Below, one piece after another: positions 9,639 to 17,303 of a stretch of DNA of 64,000 nt (its first letter is position 1; each line of letters opens with the position of its first letter). The notes beneath the pieces are model-generated. The model worked only from the letters and a program-made list of their open reading frames with translations. It had not been told where the DNA came from and ran no database searches. The translations under genes and the position numbers were made by a program. Source of the stretch: Enterovibrio paralichthyis (lineage in GTDB: Bacteria; Pseudomonadota; Gammaproteobacteria; Enterobacterales; Vibrionaceae); NCBI RefSeq assembly GCF_019209835.1, contig NZ_JAHUTS010000004.1:186001-250000 (forward strand), in the 5' to 3' direction.

Positions 9639-11201
9639 ATGCGAGTTAATAATCCTGTGACTGATAAAGAGGTAAAGTTTCCCGCGAACTATAACCTTCT
9701 ATCTACAACTGACACGCGCGGTATTGTGAAGTATGCAAGCAAAGATTTTTGTGAGGTTGCGGGATATACCCAGGAAGAAATTATCGGGCAACCTCATAAT
9801 TTGGTACGCCATCCAAGCATGCCACCGGCTGCATTCCAAAATATGTGGGACTTCATTAAATCCGGCAGGTCTTGGATGGGGATTGTTAAAAACCGCAGTA
9901 AAGATGGCGGGTTCTATTGGGTAAACGCCTTTGCTTCACCCATCAAAATCAATGGTCAGATCGCTGAATACCAATCAGTACGTACTATTCCGGATCGCGA
10001 TGCCGTCGATCGTGCTGACAAAATTTACCCACAGCTGTTGGCGGGTAAAACGCCCTCCGCACTGAAAATGCCACGAACCCGTTTGTGGCAGCGTGCAGCA
10101 ATGTGGTTTGTTCCTATCGGTATCGCTGCAGGCGCGGTGGGTTTCTTTGCTGGTTTTTACGCCGCGGTGGCTGCCCAGTTTGTGTTGTCTGTAGGCGCTG
10201 TCTACGCGCTTACCCGCCGTCTTGAAAAAGTCACGGCCATGGCAAGAGACGCATATGACAACCCACTGATGGAATACATTTACAACGGTGCAATTGATGA
10301 TGTTTCTGAAATTGAACTGGCGCTTAAAATGCGCAGCGCCGAGTTGAATGCTGTCGTCGGGCGAATCCTGGATGGGAGTGATCAGGTACTTGGTGCTGCT
10401 AACAAAGCAAGACAGAACGGTCAACGTACCTCTGAAAACCTCGACAGGCAAAATGCGGAAACCGACCAGATTGCAGCGGCCATCAATGAAATGTCTGCCA
10501 CCGCCAATGATATGTCCGGTAACACGCAAAGCGCTTCAGATGCCGCAATGGAAGCGCAGGAAGCAACCCTTGCCGGTATGGAGACCGTCGGTAAGACTGT
10601 TGATGCTATCCAGAATCTGGCGAAGCAGCTTAGCTCTGCATCCAATGTGATTTCTAAACTTGAAGAGCACGGCAAACGTATCGGCGCGGTATCTGATGTT
10701 ATCCAGGGCATAGCAGAACAGACCAACCTGCTGGCATTGAATGCCGCGATTGAGGCAGCCCGTGCCGGTGAGCAGGGTCGTGGTTTTGCGGTGGTTGCTG
10801 ATGAAGTACGTGCTCTTGCGCAACGTACCCAGGAGTCAACCTCTGAGATTCAAGATGTGATTTCTCAAATCCAGAACGGTACACAGCAGGCGGTAGACGC
10901 CATGTCTCGTGGTACTTCACTGTCTGAAGAGTGTGTGACCAGTGCAGAGCAAGCCGGTGAAGTGCTGAGACGTTCACAAGAGCTGGTTTCTAACATTAAC
11001 GACAGAAATCATCAGGTGGCCGCGGCTGTTCAACAGCAAGCGGCGGTTTCCAATGAGATGAACGGTAACATCCAGTCTGTCGCTGAATTGTCACAGCAAA
11101 CCATGTCCATCTCCCGTGAGTCGGTGGAGGAAGCTAAAAAGCTTTACGATGCACTGGATGATCAAAAACGCTTGGTTGCTCAGTTCCGACGTGTCGGTTA
11201 A
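9639..11201 (+). CDS. PAS-domain methyl-accepting chemotaxis protein (Aer-like)
   Basis: Chemoreceptor that senses through a cytoplasmic N-terminal PAS domain, about residues 15-125 (GIVKYASKDFCEVAGYTQEE, then NLVRHPSMPP and SKDGGFYWVNAFASPI), the arrangement seen in the redox/energy receptor Aer. A hydrophobic hairpin at about 150-190 anchors it in the membrane. The remainder is a signalling coiled coil with the CheA/CheW-binding tip EQTNLLALNAAIEAARAGEQ and GRGFAVVADEVRALAQRT. There is no periplasmic domain, so the signal is internal, probably redox or FAD state. ATG 9639 is chosen; AAAGGA lies 9-14 bases upstream, and a nearer ATG at 9632 runs into a stop after five codons. Confidence 0.9.
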   Translation: MRVNNPVTDKEVKFPANYNLLSTTDTRGIVKYASKDFCEVAGYTQEEIIGQPHNLVRHPSMPPAAFQNMWDFIKSGRSWMGIVKNRSKDGGFYWVNAFASPIKINGQIAEYQSVRTIPDRDAVDRADKIYPQLLAGKTPSALKMPRTRLWQRAAMWFVPIGIAAGAVGFFAGFYAAVAAQFVLSVGAVYALTRRLEKVTAMARDAYDNPLMEYIYNGAIDDVSEIELALKMRSAELNAVVGRILDGSDQVLGAANKARQNGQRTSENLDRQNAETDQIAAAINEMSATANDMSGNTQSASDAAMEAQEATLAGMETVGKTVDAIQNLAKQLSSASNVISKLEEHGKRIGAVSDVIQGIAEQTNLLALNAAIEAARAGEQGRGFAVVADEVRALAQRTQESTSEIQDVISQIQNGTQQAVDAMSRGTSLSEECVTSAEQAGEVLRRSQELVSNINDRNHQVAAAVQQQAAVSNEMNGNIQSVAELSQQTMSISRESVEEAKKLYDALDDQKRLVAQFRRVG

Positions 11202-11226
11202 CGCACCGAAAATGGAACATCAAAAC

Positions 11227-11259
11227 AAGGAAGGCCAGCATTCGCTGGCCTTCCTTTTT
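11227..11259. terminator. Terminator shared by converging genes
   Basis: Perfect 13-base-pair stem AAGGAAGGCCAGC / GCTGGCCTTCCTT with an ATTC loop, followed by T on the plus strand. It stops the chemoreceptor transcript and probably also the converging gene on the other strand. Confidence 0.9.
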
Positions 11260-11275
11260 GTTGTGGGTTACCGCG

Positions 11276-12088
11276 TTATCCAATACTTGCTGGCAGTGCC
11301 TTGGGCGCTGCGTGAGCGTCGATGACTTTATCTGCCTGCGTTTTGAGTTCCAATTCGCGGTCAAACAGGTGCAGCAAGATAACGCTAAGATCCTGGCTGA
11401 TTTTTATCAGTGAAGAAGCCGGAATACTCTCTTCGTCCGCACGGATCACTGAATCAAAACGTTGCTCAACACGTTCAAAAGCCAATGATGCATCGCTGCT
11501 TGCCATCAAAGAAAGCTGATACATGCGCTTTTGCAGAATACGGCTTTGTAAGCTGACCGACTGCCATGCGGCAACCTTACCATCCATCAGTCGCATTGCG
11601 GCTTGTTCAAAGCGCAGCTGTGCTTCTTTGGTATCAATCCAGGTTTGCCAGAAAGCTTGGTATTCCTCGTACATCGTGTCCTGATTAAGCTCAGAGATAT
11701 ACGAGCGGGTTACTTCATCGATAATGTAAATCAAGTGATCTGAAGTTCTGTGGTGCAATGAAAACCAGCCAGCACGGGATTGGTTAGGCAGTGACTGCAA
11801 CACTTCCTCCATGCGTGAACTGAGCACACGGAAAAGCGGACGTTGCGCGTTGCTGCAGTGCTTCAGCATGCTTTCGCAAAAGTCACGGATTTCATCTCGG
11901 GCTTTGCTTGCCTGCGGTGATTGTGGGCAACGGATATAACGGGTGTTGTGGTCATGCAACATCCACAAAAGCTCGCGCATATTGCTGATTTGGTTGCGGT
12001 ATTGTGCACAACGTGATTCCCGGGTGCTGGACATGCCAGAAGCAAGACGGAGTAACCAGTTTGGGGTGATGGTTGTCAGCAGTGCCAT
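11276..12088 (-). CDS. Uncharacterised helical protein next to a chemoreceptor
   Basis: I do not recognise this 270-residue protein. It has no signal peptide or clear membrane segment and is predicted almost entirely helical, with many Gln, Arg and Glu and several heptad-like stretches (RMEEVLQSLPNQ, EAQLRFEQAAMRLMDG, ELELKTQADKVIDA). A good ribosome-binding site (GAGGAAAAG) precedes the ATG. It converges on the PAS chemoreceptor and shares its terminator, so proximity is not evidence for co-transcription. All-helical sensor modules of the nitrate/nitrite type have a similar size and composition, but no diagnostic motif is visible. Reality of the gene is well supported by its start signal and codon usage; function is unknown. 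Confidence 0.75.
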   Translation of the reverse strand: MALLTTITPNWLLRLASGMSSTRESRCAQYRNQISNMRELLWMLHDHNTRYIRCPQSPQASKARDEIRDFCESMLKHCSNAQRPLFRVLSSRMEEVLQSLPNQSRAGWFSLHHRTSDHLIYIIDEVTRSYISELNQDTMYEEYQAFWQTWIDTKEAQLRFEQAAMRLMDGKVAAWQSVSLQSRILQKRMYQLSLMASSDASLAFERVEQRFDSVIRADEESIPASSLIKISQDLSVILLHLFDRELELKTQADKVIDAHAAPKALPASIG

Positions 12089-12271
12089 AATCTTTTCCTC
12101 TTTCCTGAGTGCCTGATTATGTACTGCAGAGGCTGTGCCAGAAATTTACCCGTTTAATATCAGATAGATAGGATTTTGGCTGAATTTTTATGTGCGGAGA
12201 TGATGCATTAGCGAACCAGATTGGTGCAAAAATGTGATGGAAGTCACCTGCCAACGCATTCAGTTTCATAT

Positions 12272-12300
12272 ACAAAAAAGGAGCCTTAACGGCTCCTTTT
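12272..12300 (-). terminator. Rho-independent terminator of metG
   Basis: Stem AAAAGGAGCC / GGCTCCTTTT with a 5-base loop; on the minus strand it runs into six T. Confidence 0.9.
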
Positions 12301-12316
12301 AGACGCGGTACGGTGA

Positions 12317-14353
12317 CTACATCACGCGCATGCCCGCTTGTGCACCTTCGTGTGGTTCAAGCAACCACAGGTCTTTACCACCAGGGCCTGCCGCCAGAAT
12401 CATGCCTTCAGACATGCCGAACTTCATCTTGCGAGGCTTCAGGTTAGCAACCACAACCGTGTATTTACCAATCAGGTCTTCAGGGTTGTACGCTGATTTG
12501 ATACCAGAGAACACCTGACGGGTTTCGCCGCCGAGATCCAGTTGGAACTTAAGCAGCTTGTCCGCTTTTGGTACCGATTCACAAGAGATGATTTTCGCAA
12601 TGCGAAGGTCAACTTTTGCAAAGTCGTCGAACTCGATTTCCGGTGCGATAGGCTCATCATCCAGCGGGCCTTTTGCTTTTTCAGCGGCCGCTTTCTCTGC
12701 TGCTGCATCTTCTTTAGACGCTTCCACCATGGCTTCAACGTTCTTCGGATCGATACGGCTGAACAGCGCTTTAAAAGTATTCACTTTGTGCGCGGTCAGA
12801 GGCTGTGCAACGCCTTCCCAGCTCAAGGTCTCGTTCAGGAACGCTTCTGTGCGCTCTGCCAGCTCAGGCATAACAGGCTTGAGGTAAGTCATCAGAACGC
12901 GGAACAGGTTAATACCCATGGTACAGATAGCCTGAAGCTCAGCGTCTTTGCCTTCTTCTTTCGCCACAACCCAAGGTGCTTTCTCGTCAACGTACTGGTT
13001 GGCTTTGTCAGCCAGCGCCATGATTTCACGGATTGCACGGCTGTATTCGCGCTTCTCGTACAGATCGCCAATACGCTCTGCCGCAGATGCAAATTCAGCG
13101 TACAGTGCAGGCTCTGCGCATTCAGCAGACAGCATGCCGTCGAAACGCTTCGCGATGAAACCCGCGTTACGTGAAGCTAGGTTAACGACTTTGTTCACGA
13201 TGTCAGAGTTTACACGCTGAACGAAATCGTCCAGGTTCAGGTCGAGGTCATCGATGCGGTTGTTCAGTTTGGCTGCGTAGTAGTAACGCAGGCATTCTGG
13301 ATCCAGGTGCTTCAGGTAAGTGCTCGCCTTAATGAAAGTACCTTTCGATTTTGACATCTTCGCGCCGTTAACAGTCACGTAGCCATGTACGAACACGTTG
13401 TTTGGCTTGCGGAAGCCTGCGCCTTCCAGCATTGCAGGCCAGAACAGACTGTGGAAGTAAACGATGTCTTTACCGATAAAGTGGTACAGCTCAGTTTGGC
13501 TGTCTTTGTTCCAGTACTCGTCGAAGTCTACATCGCTGTTCTTGTTACAGTAGTTCTTGAAAGAACCCATGTAACCGATTGGTGCGTCCAGCCATACGTA
13601 GAAGTATTTGCCAGGCTCACCCGGGATTTCGAAGCCGAAGTATGGCGCATCACGTGAGATATCCCACTGCTGCAGGCCAGACTCGAACCACTCGTTCATC
13701 TTGTTCGCCATTTCTTCTTGCAGCGCACCGGACTTAGTCCACGCTTGCAGCATGCCTTCAAACTGTGGCAGGTCGAAGAAGAAGTGAACGGAATCTTTCA
13801 GTACAGGGGTTGCGCCACTGACTGCTGATTTTGGATTGACCAGCTCAGTAGGGCTGTAAGTTTCGCCACAGTTGTCGCAGTTGTCGCCGTACTGATCTTC
13901 AGAACCACATTTCGGGCAGGTGCCTTTAACGAAACGGTCTGGCAGGAACATTTCTTTCTCAGGGTCAAACAGCTGAGAAATGGTGCGGCTGTTGATGAAG
14001 CCGTTGTTCTTCAGTTGGGTGTAGATGTAAGACGCCAGCTCTCGGTTTTCGTCGCTGTGCGTGCTGTGGTAGTTGTCAAAGCTGATGTCAAAGCCAGCGA
14101 AGTCTGCTTCGTGCTCTTTTTGCATTTCAGCGATCATGGCTTCAGGCTCGATACCCAGCTGCTGGGCTTTCAGCATGATTGGCGTGCCGTGTGCGTCGTC
14201 TGCACAGATGAAGTTGACAGTGTTGCCACGAAGGCGCTGATAACGCACCCATACGTCTGCCTGAATATGCTCGAGCATATGACCCAAATGGATAGAGCCA
14301 TTCGCGTAAGGCAGGGCACAGGTAACCAGAATTTTACGTTGGTTTGCAGCCAT
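12317..14353 (-). CDS. metG: Methionyl-tRNA synthetase
   Basis: Charges initiator and elongator tRNA-Met. Class I signature HLGH is at residues 22-25 and KMSKSKG at about 333-339. The connective zinc knuckle has Cys146, Cys149, Cys159 and Cys162. After an alanine/lysine-rich linker the C-terminal 110 residues form a Trbp111-type OB-fold (FAKVDLRIAKI, KYTVVVANLKPRKMKFG) that dimerises and binds tRNA. 678 residues is the E. coli-type long form. It is divergent from apbC, a conserved arrangement in enteric bacteria and vibrios. Confidence 0.97.
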   Translation of the reverse strand: MAANQRKILVTCALPYANGSIHLGHMLEHIQADVWVRYQRLRGNTVNFICADDAHGTPIMLKAQQLGIEPEAMIAEMQKEHEADFAGFDISFDNYHSTHSDENRELASYIYTQLKNNGFINSRTISQLFDPEKEMFLPDRFVKGTCPKCGSEDQYGDNCDNCGETYSPTELVNPKSAVSGATPVLKDSVHFFFDLPQFEGMLQAWTKSGALQEEMANKMNEWFESGLQQWDISRDAPYFGFEIPGEPGKYFYVWLDAPIGYMGSFKNYCNKNSDVDFDEYWNKDSQTELYHFIGKDIVYFHSLFWPAMLEGAGFRKPNNVFVHGYVTVNGAKMSKSKGTFIKASTYLKHLDPECLRYYYAAKLNNRIDDLDLNLDDFVQRVNSDIVNKVVNLASRNAGFIAKRFDGMLSAECAEPALYAEFASAAERIGDLYEKREYSRAIREIMALADKANQYVDEKAPWVVAKEEGKDAELQAICTMGINLFRVLMTYLKPVMPELAERTEAFLNETLSWEGVAQPLTAHKVNTFKALFSRIDPKNVEAMVEASKEDAAAEKAAAEKAKGPLDDEPIAPEIEFDDFAKVDLRIAKIISCESVPKADKLLKFQLDLGGETRQVFSGIKSAYNPEDLIGKYTVVVANLKPRKMKFGMSEGMILAAGPGGKDLWLLEPHEGAQAGMRVM

Positions 14354-14589
14354 AATTTAGATAGTTCGCTTTTGACAATTGAATCGAATGAATGCCGCAA
14401 ATCTTACCTGATACCGCATTGAAAGCATAGGGTGTGATGCGCTTCGTTGGTTGTGAAAACCGTTGCAGGGCGGGGCGGAACACTATTTGCAATATCCCTA
14501 CAAGCAAAAGGGTGTGAAAAGGCCAAAATTTCATTAGGCTAGAGGAAACCATACGAATCCGTTCAGCTTTGCTACGAGGAGAGTTTCCC

Positions 14590-15687
14590 ATGTTTTTTGG
14601 CCGCGAGAATGATGAAAAACCGGATATGGATGCTGTCAAATCCTTCCTCAACCATTTTTCCCATGCTGCATTGGTTGATGATTGGGCAAGTTGCCCTGGG
14701 CTTTTGTCCCAATCCAAGGCTGGCGAAATCACGGTTACTTTCCCGTTTGCGGCAGCCCCGGTCTGTGAGGCATTGGCGCAATGGCTGGATGCACAGAAAA
14801 GCGAAGGTGAAAACCTGCCCGCGATTCAGGTGCGCCAGCGGGTCGTGCCACTGAAGGCGGGAGAAAAGTCGCCGCTTAAGGGCGTGAAAAACATCATCGT
14901 TGTCAGCTCAGCCAAAGGCGGCGTGGGTAAATCCACAACCTCAGTGAACCTAGCTCTGGCACTCAAGGCATTGGGCGCGAAAGTCGGGATCCTGGATGCC
15001 GATATCTATGGTCCTTCGCTGCCGATCATGCTGGGAACCAAAGGCAAACAGCCCACTACGCTCGATGGTAAAACCATGGAGCCGATAGAGGCGCATGGCC
15101 TGTTCAGCAACTCCATTGGCTATTTGGTACCTGATGAAAACGCCATGGTCTGGCGCGGCCCAATGGCGTCCAAAGCATTTGCCCAATTGGCAAATGAAAC
15201 CCATTGGCCGGACATCGATTATCTGGTGATTGATATGCCGCCGGGCACGGGGGATATCCAGCTTAGCCTTGCGCAGCAATTTCCGGTCACTGCAGCGGTT
15301 GTTGTTACAACGCCTCAGGATTTGGCGCTTGCGGATGCGATTAAGGGAGTGGCGATGTTTGGCAAAGTCGACGTGCCCGTGCTCGGGGTGGTAGAGAACA
15401 TGAGCTACCATATTTGTAGTCATTGCGGTCATCACGAGGCGATCTTTGGTCAGGGGGGGGCAGTGAAAATGGCCGCGGACATGGGGCTTTCGTTGCTGGC
15501 GCAGGTGCCTTTGCATATTGCTATCCGCGAAGACATCGATGCCGGGGCTCCTACTGTGATCAGCAAGCCTGAAAGCGAACATGCCGAGATGTATATAGCG
15601 CTGGCGCAAAAAGTTGCCAGCCAGCTTTTCTGGCGTGGTGAGCCTATGGCGGAACAAATTTCGATTGTGAATGTAAACGACCAATAA
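14590..15687 (+). CDS. apbC: Iron-sulfur cluster carrier ATPase ApbC (Mrp)
   Basis: P-loop NTPase that binds and delivers Fe-S clusters. Residues 1-90 form a MIP18/DUF59-like segment. A deviant Walker A, SAKGGVGKSTT, spans about 107-117 with the signature Lys109 and Lys114. The Walker B region is YLVIDMPPGTGD. The cluster-binding CxxC is Cys276-Cys279 (ICSHCGHH). ATG 14590 is chosen over the upstream TTG at 14569 because GAGGAG lies about 7 bases upstream. The coding sequence contains a run of eight G at about 15453-15460 within the codons for GQGGAV, close after the CxxC. Confidence 0.95.
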   Translation: MFFGRENDEKPDMDAVKSFLNHFSHAALVDDWASCPGLLSQSKAGEITVTFPFAAAPVCEALAQWLDAQKSEGENLPAIQVRQRVVPLKAGEKSPLKGVKNIIVVSSAKGGVGKSTTSVNLALALKALGAKVGILDADIYGPSLPIMLGTKGKQPTTLDGKTMEPIEAHGLFSNSIGYLVPDENAMVWRGPMASKAFAQLANETHWPDIDYLVIDMPPGTGDIQLSLAQQFPVTAAVVVTTPQDLALADAIKGVAMFGKVDVPVLGVVENMSYHICSHCGHHEAIFGQGGAVKMAADMGLSLLAQVPLHIAIREDIDAGAPTVISKPESEHAEMYIALAQKVASQLFWRGEPMAEQISIVNVNDQ

Positions 15688-15750
15688 CGAATGTGAATGA
15701 TAAGCAAGCGAATTGCTTAAAAATTGAATATTGAGAGCGATATGTGGCGC

Positions 15751-15796
15751 GCAATCCGTATGCATAGTGATGAAACAATGCGCGGATTGCTTTTAT
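15751..15796 (+). terminator. Probable terminator downstream of apbC
   Basis: Inverted repeat GCAATCCG (15751-15758) and CGGATTGC (15783-15790) with an inner GCAT/ATGC pair in the loop, followed by TTTTATTT. Confidence 0.55.
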
Positions 15797-15890
15797 TTGA
15801 GACTTTAATCACATATTTAGATGGCATGCGCGAGGTCAACTCCCTATAATCAGGCGGTTTATTTCTCGCCATATTCCCGGGTATTCATTT

Positions 15891-16532
15891 ATGAGTGACA
15901 ACAACCAATGTGTCATTATCGGTATTGCAGGCGCATCTGCATCCGGTAAAAGTCTGATCGCAAGCACTATTTATCAGGAACTCAAAGAAAAAGTTGGCGA
16001 TCATCAGATCGGTGTTATCACGGAAGACCGCTACTACCGCGACCAAGGCCACCTGAGCATGGAAGATCGCGTTAAAACCAACTACGACCATCCTCAAGCG
16101 CTGGACCACGATTTGCTGTGCAAGCACCTTCAAGAACTGATGGAAGGTAAAGCAGTGGAAGTTCCACAGTACAGCTACGCAGAACATACCCGTATGGAAG
16201 AAACCACCACGCTGACACCGAAAAAAGTGATCATCCTGGAAGGTATTCTTCTGCTGACGGATCCGCGCCTGCGTGACCTGATGCATGCGAGCATCTTTAT
16301 GGATACCCCGCTGGACATCTGCCTGCTGCGCCGTGTTAAACGTGACGTAGCTGAGCGCGGCCGTACTATGGAATCTGTACTGGAACAGTACCAGAAAACA
16401 GTTCGTCCAATGTTTATGCAGTTCATCGAACCTTCAAAACAGTATGCTGACATTATCGTACCGCGCGGCGGCAAAAACCGTATCGCAATCGACGTGTTGA
16501 AAGCACACATTGCTAGGTTGCTAAAATCTTAA
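15891..16532 (+). CDS. udk: Uridine kinase
   Basis: Phosphorylates uridine and cytidine to UMP and CMP in pyrimidine salvage. Walker A GASASGKS is at residues 14-21; the TEDRYYRD, KTNYDHPQALD and EGILLLTDPRLRDL segments are family hallmarks. 213 residues is typical. A likely -10 element TATAAT lies at 15845-15850. It stands at the head of udk-dcd-asmA, the E. coli order, but a terminator separates it from dcd. Confidence 0.97.
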   Translation: MSDNNQCVIIGIAGASASGKSLIASTIYQELKEKVGDHQIGVITEDRYYRDQGHLSMEDRVKTNYDHPQALDHDLLCKHLQELMEGKAVEVPQYSYAEHTRMEETTTLTPKKVIILEGILLLTDPRLRDLMHASIFMDTPLDICLLRRVKRDVAERGRTMESVLEQYQKTVRPMFMQFIEPSKQYADIIVPRGGKNRIAIDVLKAHIARLLKS

Positions 16533-16535
16533 TGA

Positions 16536-16562
16536 AAAGAGCCGGTTATCCGGCTTTTTTTA
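16536..16562 (+). terminator. Rho-independent terminator of udk
   Basis: Stem AAGAGCCGG / CCGGCTTTT with a TTAT loop and a run of seven T. Confidence 0.88.
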
Positions 16563-16625
16563 TATCTTGAATTCGATAGGCTAACTGAATTGGGTTAGCC
16601 TTTTGCTTGTGTGAGGGAACACGCA

Positions 16626-17222
16626 ATGAGATTGAGTGACAAACATATAAAAGAAAGCCTGGACAGTGGCCATATTGTGATTGACCCGCGTCCCAGTGAC
16701 GATGCGATTTCCGGCGTGACGGCGGATGTGACCTTGGGCAACCAGTTTCGTGTCTTTAGTGAGCATGGTGCACCTTATATTGACTTGTCCGGGCCGAGGG
16801 AAGAAGTCTCAGCACAACTCGACAAAGTGATGAGCGATGAGATTGAAATCGCTGATGGCGAGGCGTTTTTTCTCCATCCCGGGCAACTGGCACTGGCTGT
16901 CACACAGGAAGTGGTCACTTTGCCGGATGACATTGTGGGCTGGCTGGACGGGCGTTCATCCTTGGCGAGGTTAGGCCTGATGGTGCACGTTACGGCACAC
17001 CGTATAGACCCGGGCTGGCAGGGTCGTATTGTGCTGGAGTTTTACAACAGTGGTCGTTTACCGCTCGCGTTGCGCCCCGGTATGCCTATTGGTGCATTGA
17101 GTTTTGAGACCATGACCAGCGCCGCTGAGCGCCCCTATCACAAGCGCCAGAACGCGAAATACAAGAACCAACAGGGGGCGGTGGCGTCACGGATAAATGA
17201 AGACCGGGTTGAAGGCAAATAG
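16626..17222 (+). CDS. dcd: dCTP deaminase
   Basis: Converts dCTP to dUTP, the main route to dTTP in gammaproteobacteria. The 198-residue trimeric enzyme shows DPRPSDDAISG, the catalytic-site segment GWLDGRSSLARLGL and HRIDPGWQGRIVLEFYN. ATG 16626 gives MRLSDKHI, matching the E. coli start, and follows GAGGGA by 8 bases; an in-frame GTG at 16611 is less likely. It sits between udk and asmA. Confidence 0.96.
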   Translation: MRLSDKHIKESLDSGHIVIDPRPSDDAISGVTADVTLGNQFRVFSEHGAPYIDLSGPREEVSAQLDKVMSDEIEIADGEAFFLHPGQLALAVTQEVVTLPDDIVGWLDGRSSLARLGLMVHVTAHRIDPGWQGRIVLEFYNSGRLPLALRPGMPIGALSFETMTSAAERPYHKRQNAKYKNQQGAVASRINEDRVEGK

Positions 17223-17303
17223 CAAAGATTGTTGAAAACAGGGCAGAATTTATTGTCTTGATTGGGTAATCTCCCCGCATCACAAAAGGAAATGTTATTC
17301 ATC

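Noticed and set aside
15701..15719. TAAGCAA/TTGCTTA dyad after apbC as a terminator
   Set aside because: A-T-rich short stem with no T tail on either strand; the hairpin at 15751-15796 is the better candidate.
14950..15765. Antisense frame of 271 codons opposite apbC
   Set aside because: Shadow of apbC; no start signal and no recognisable protein.
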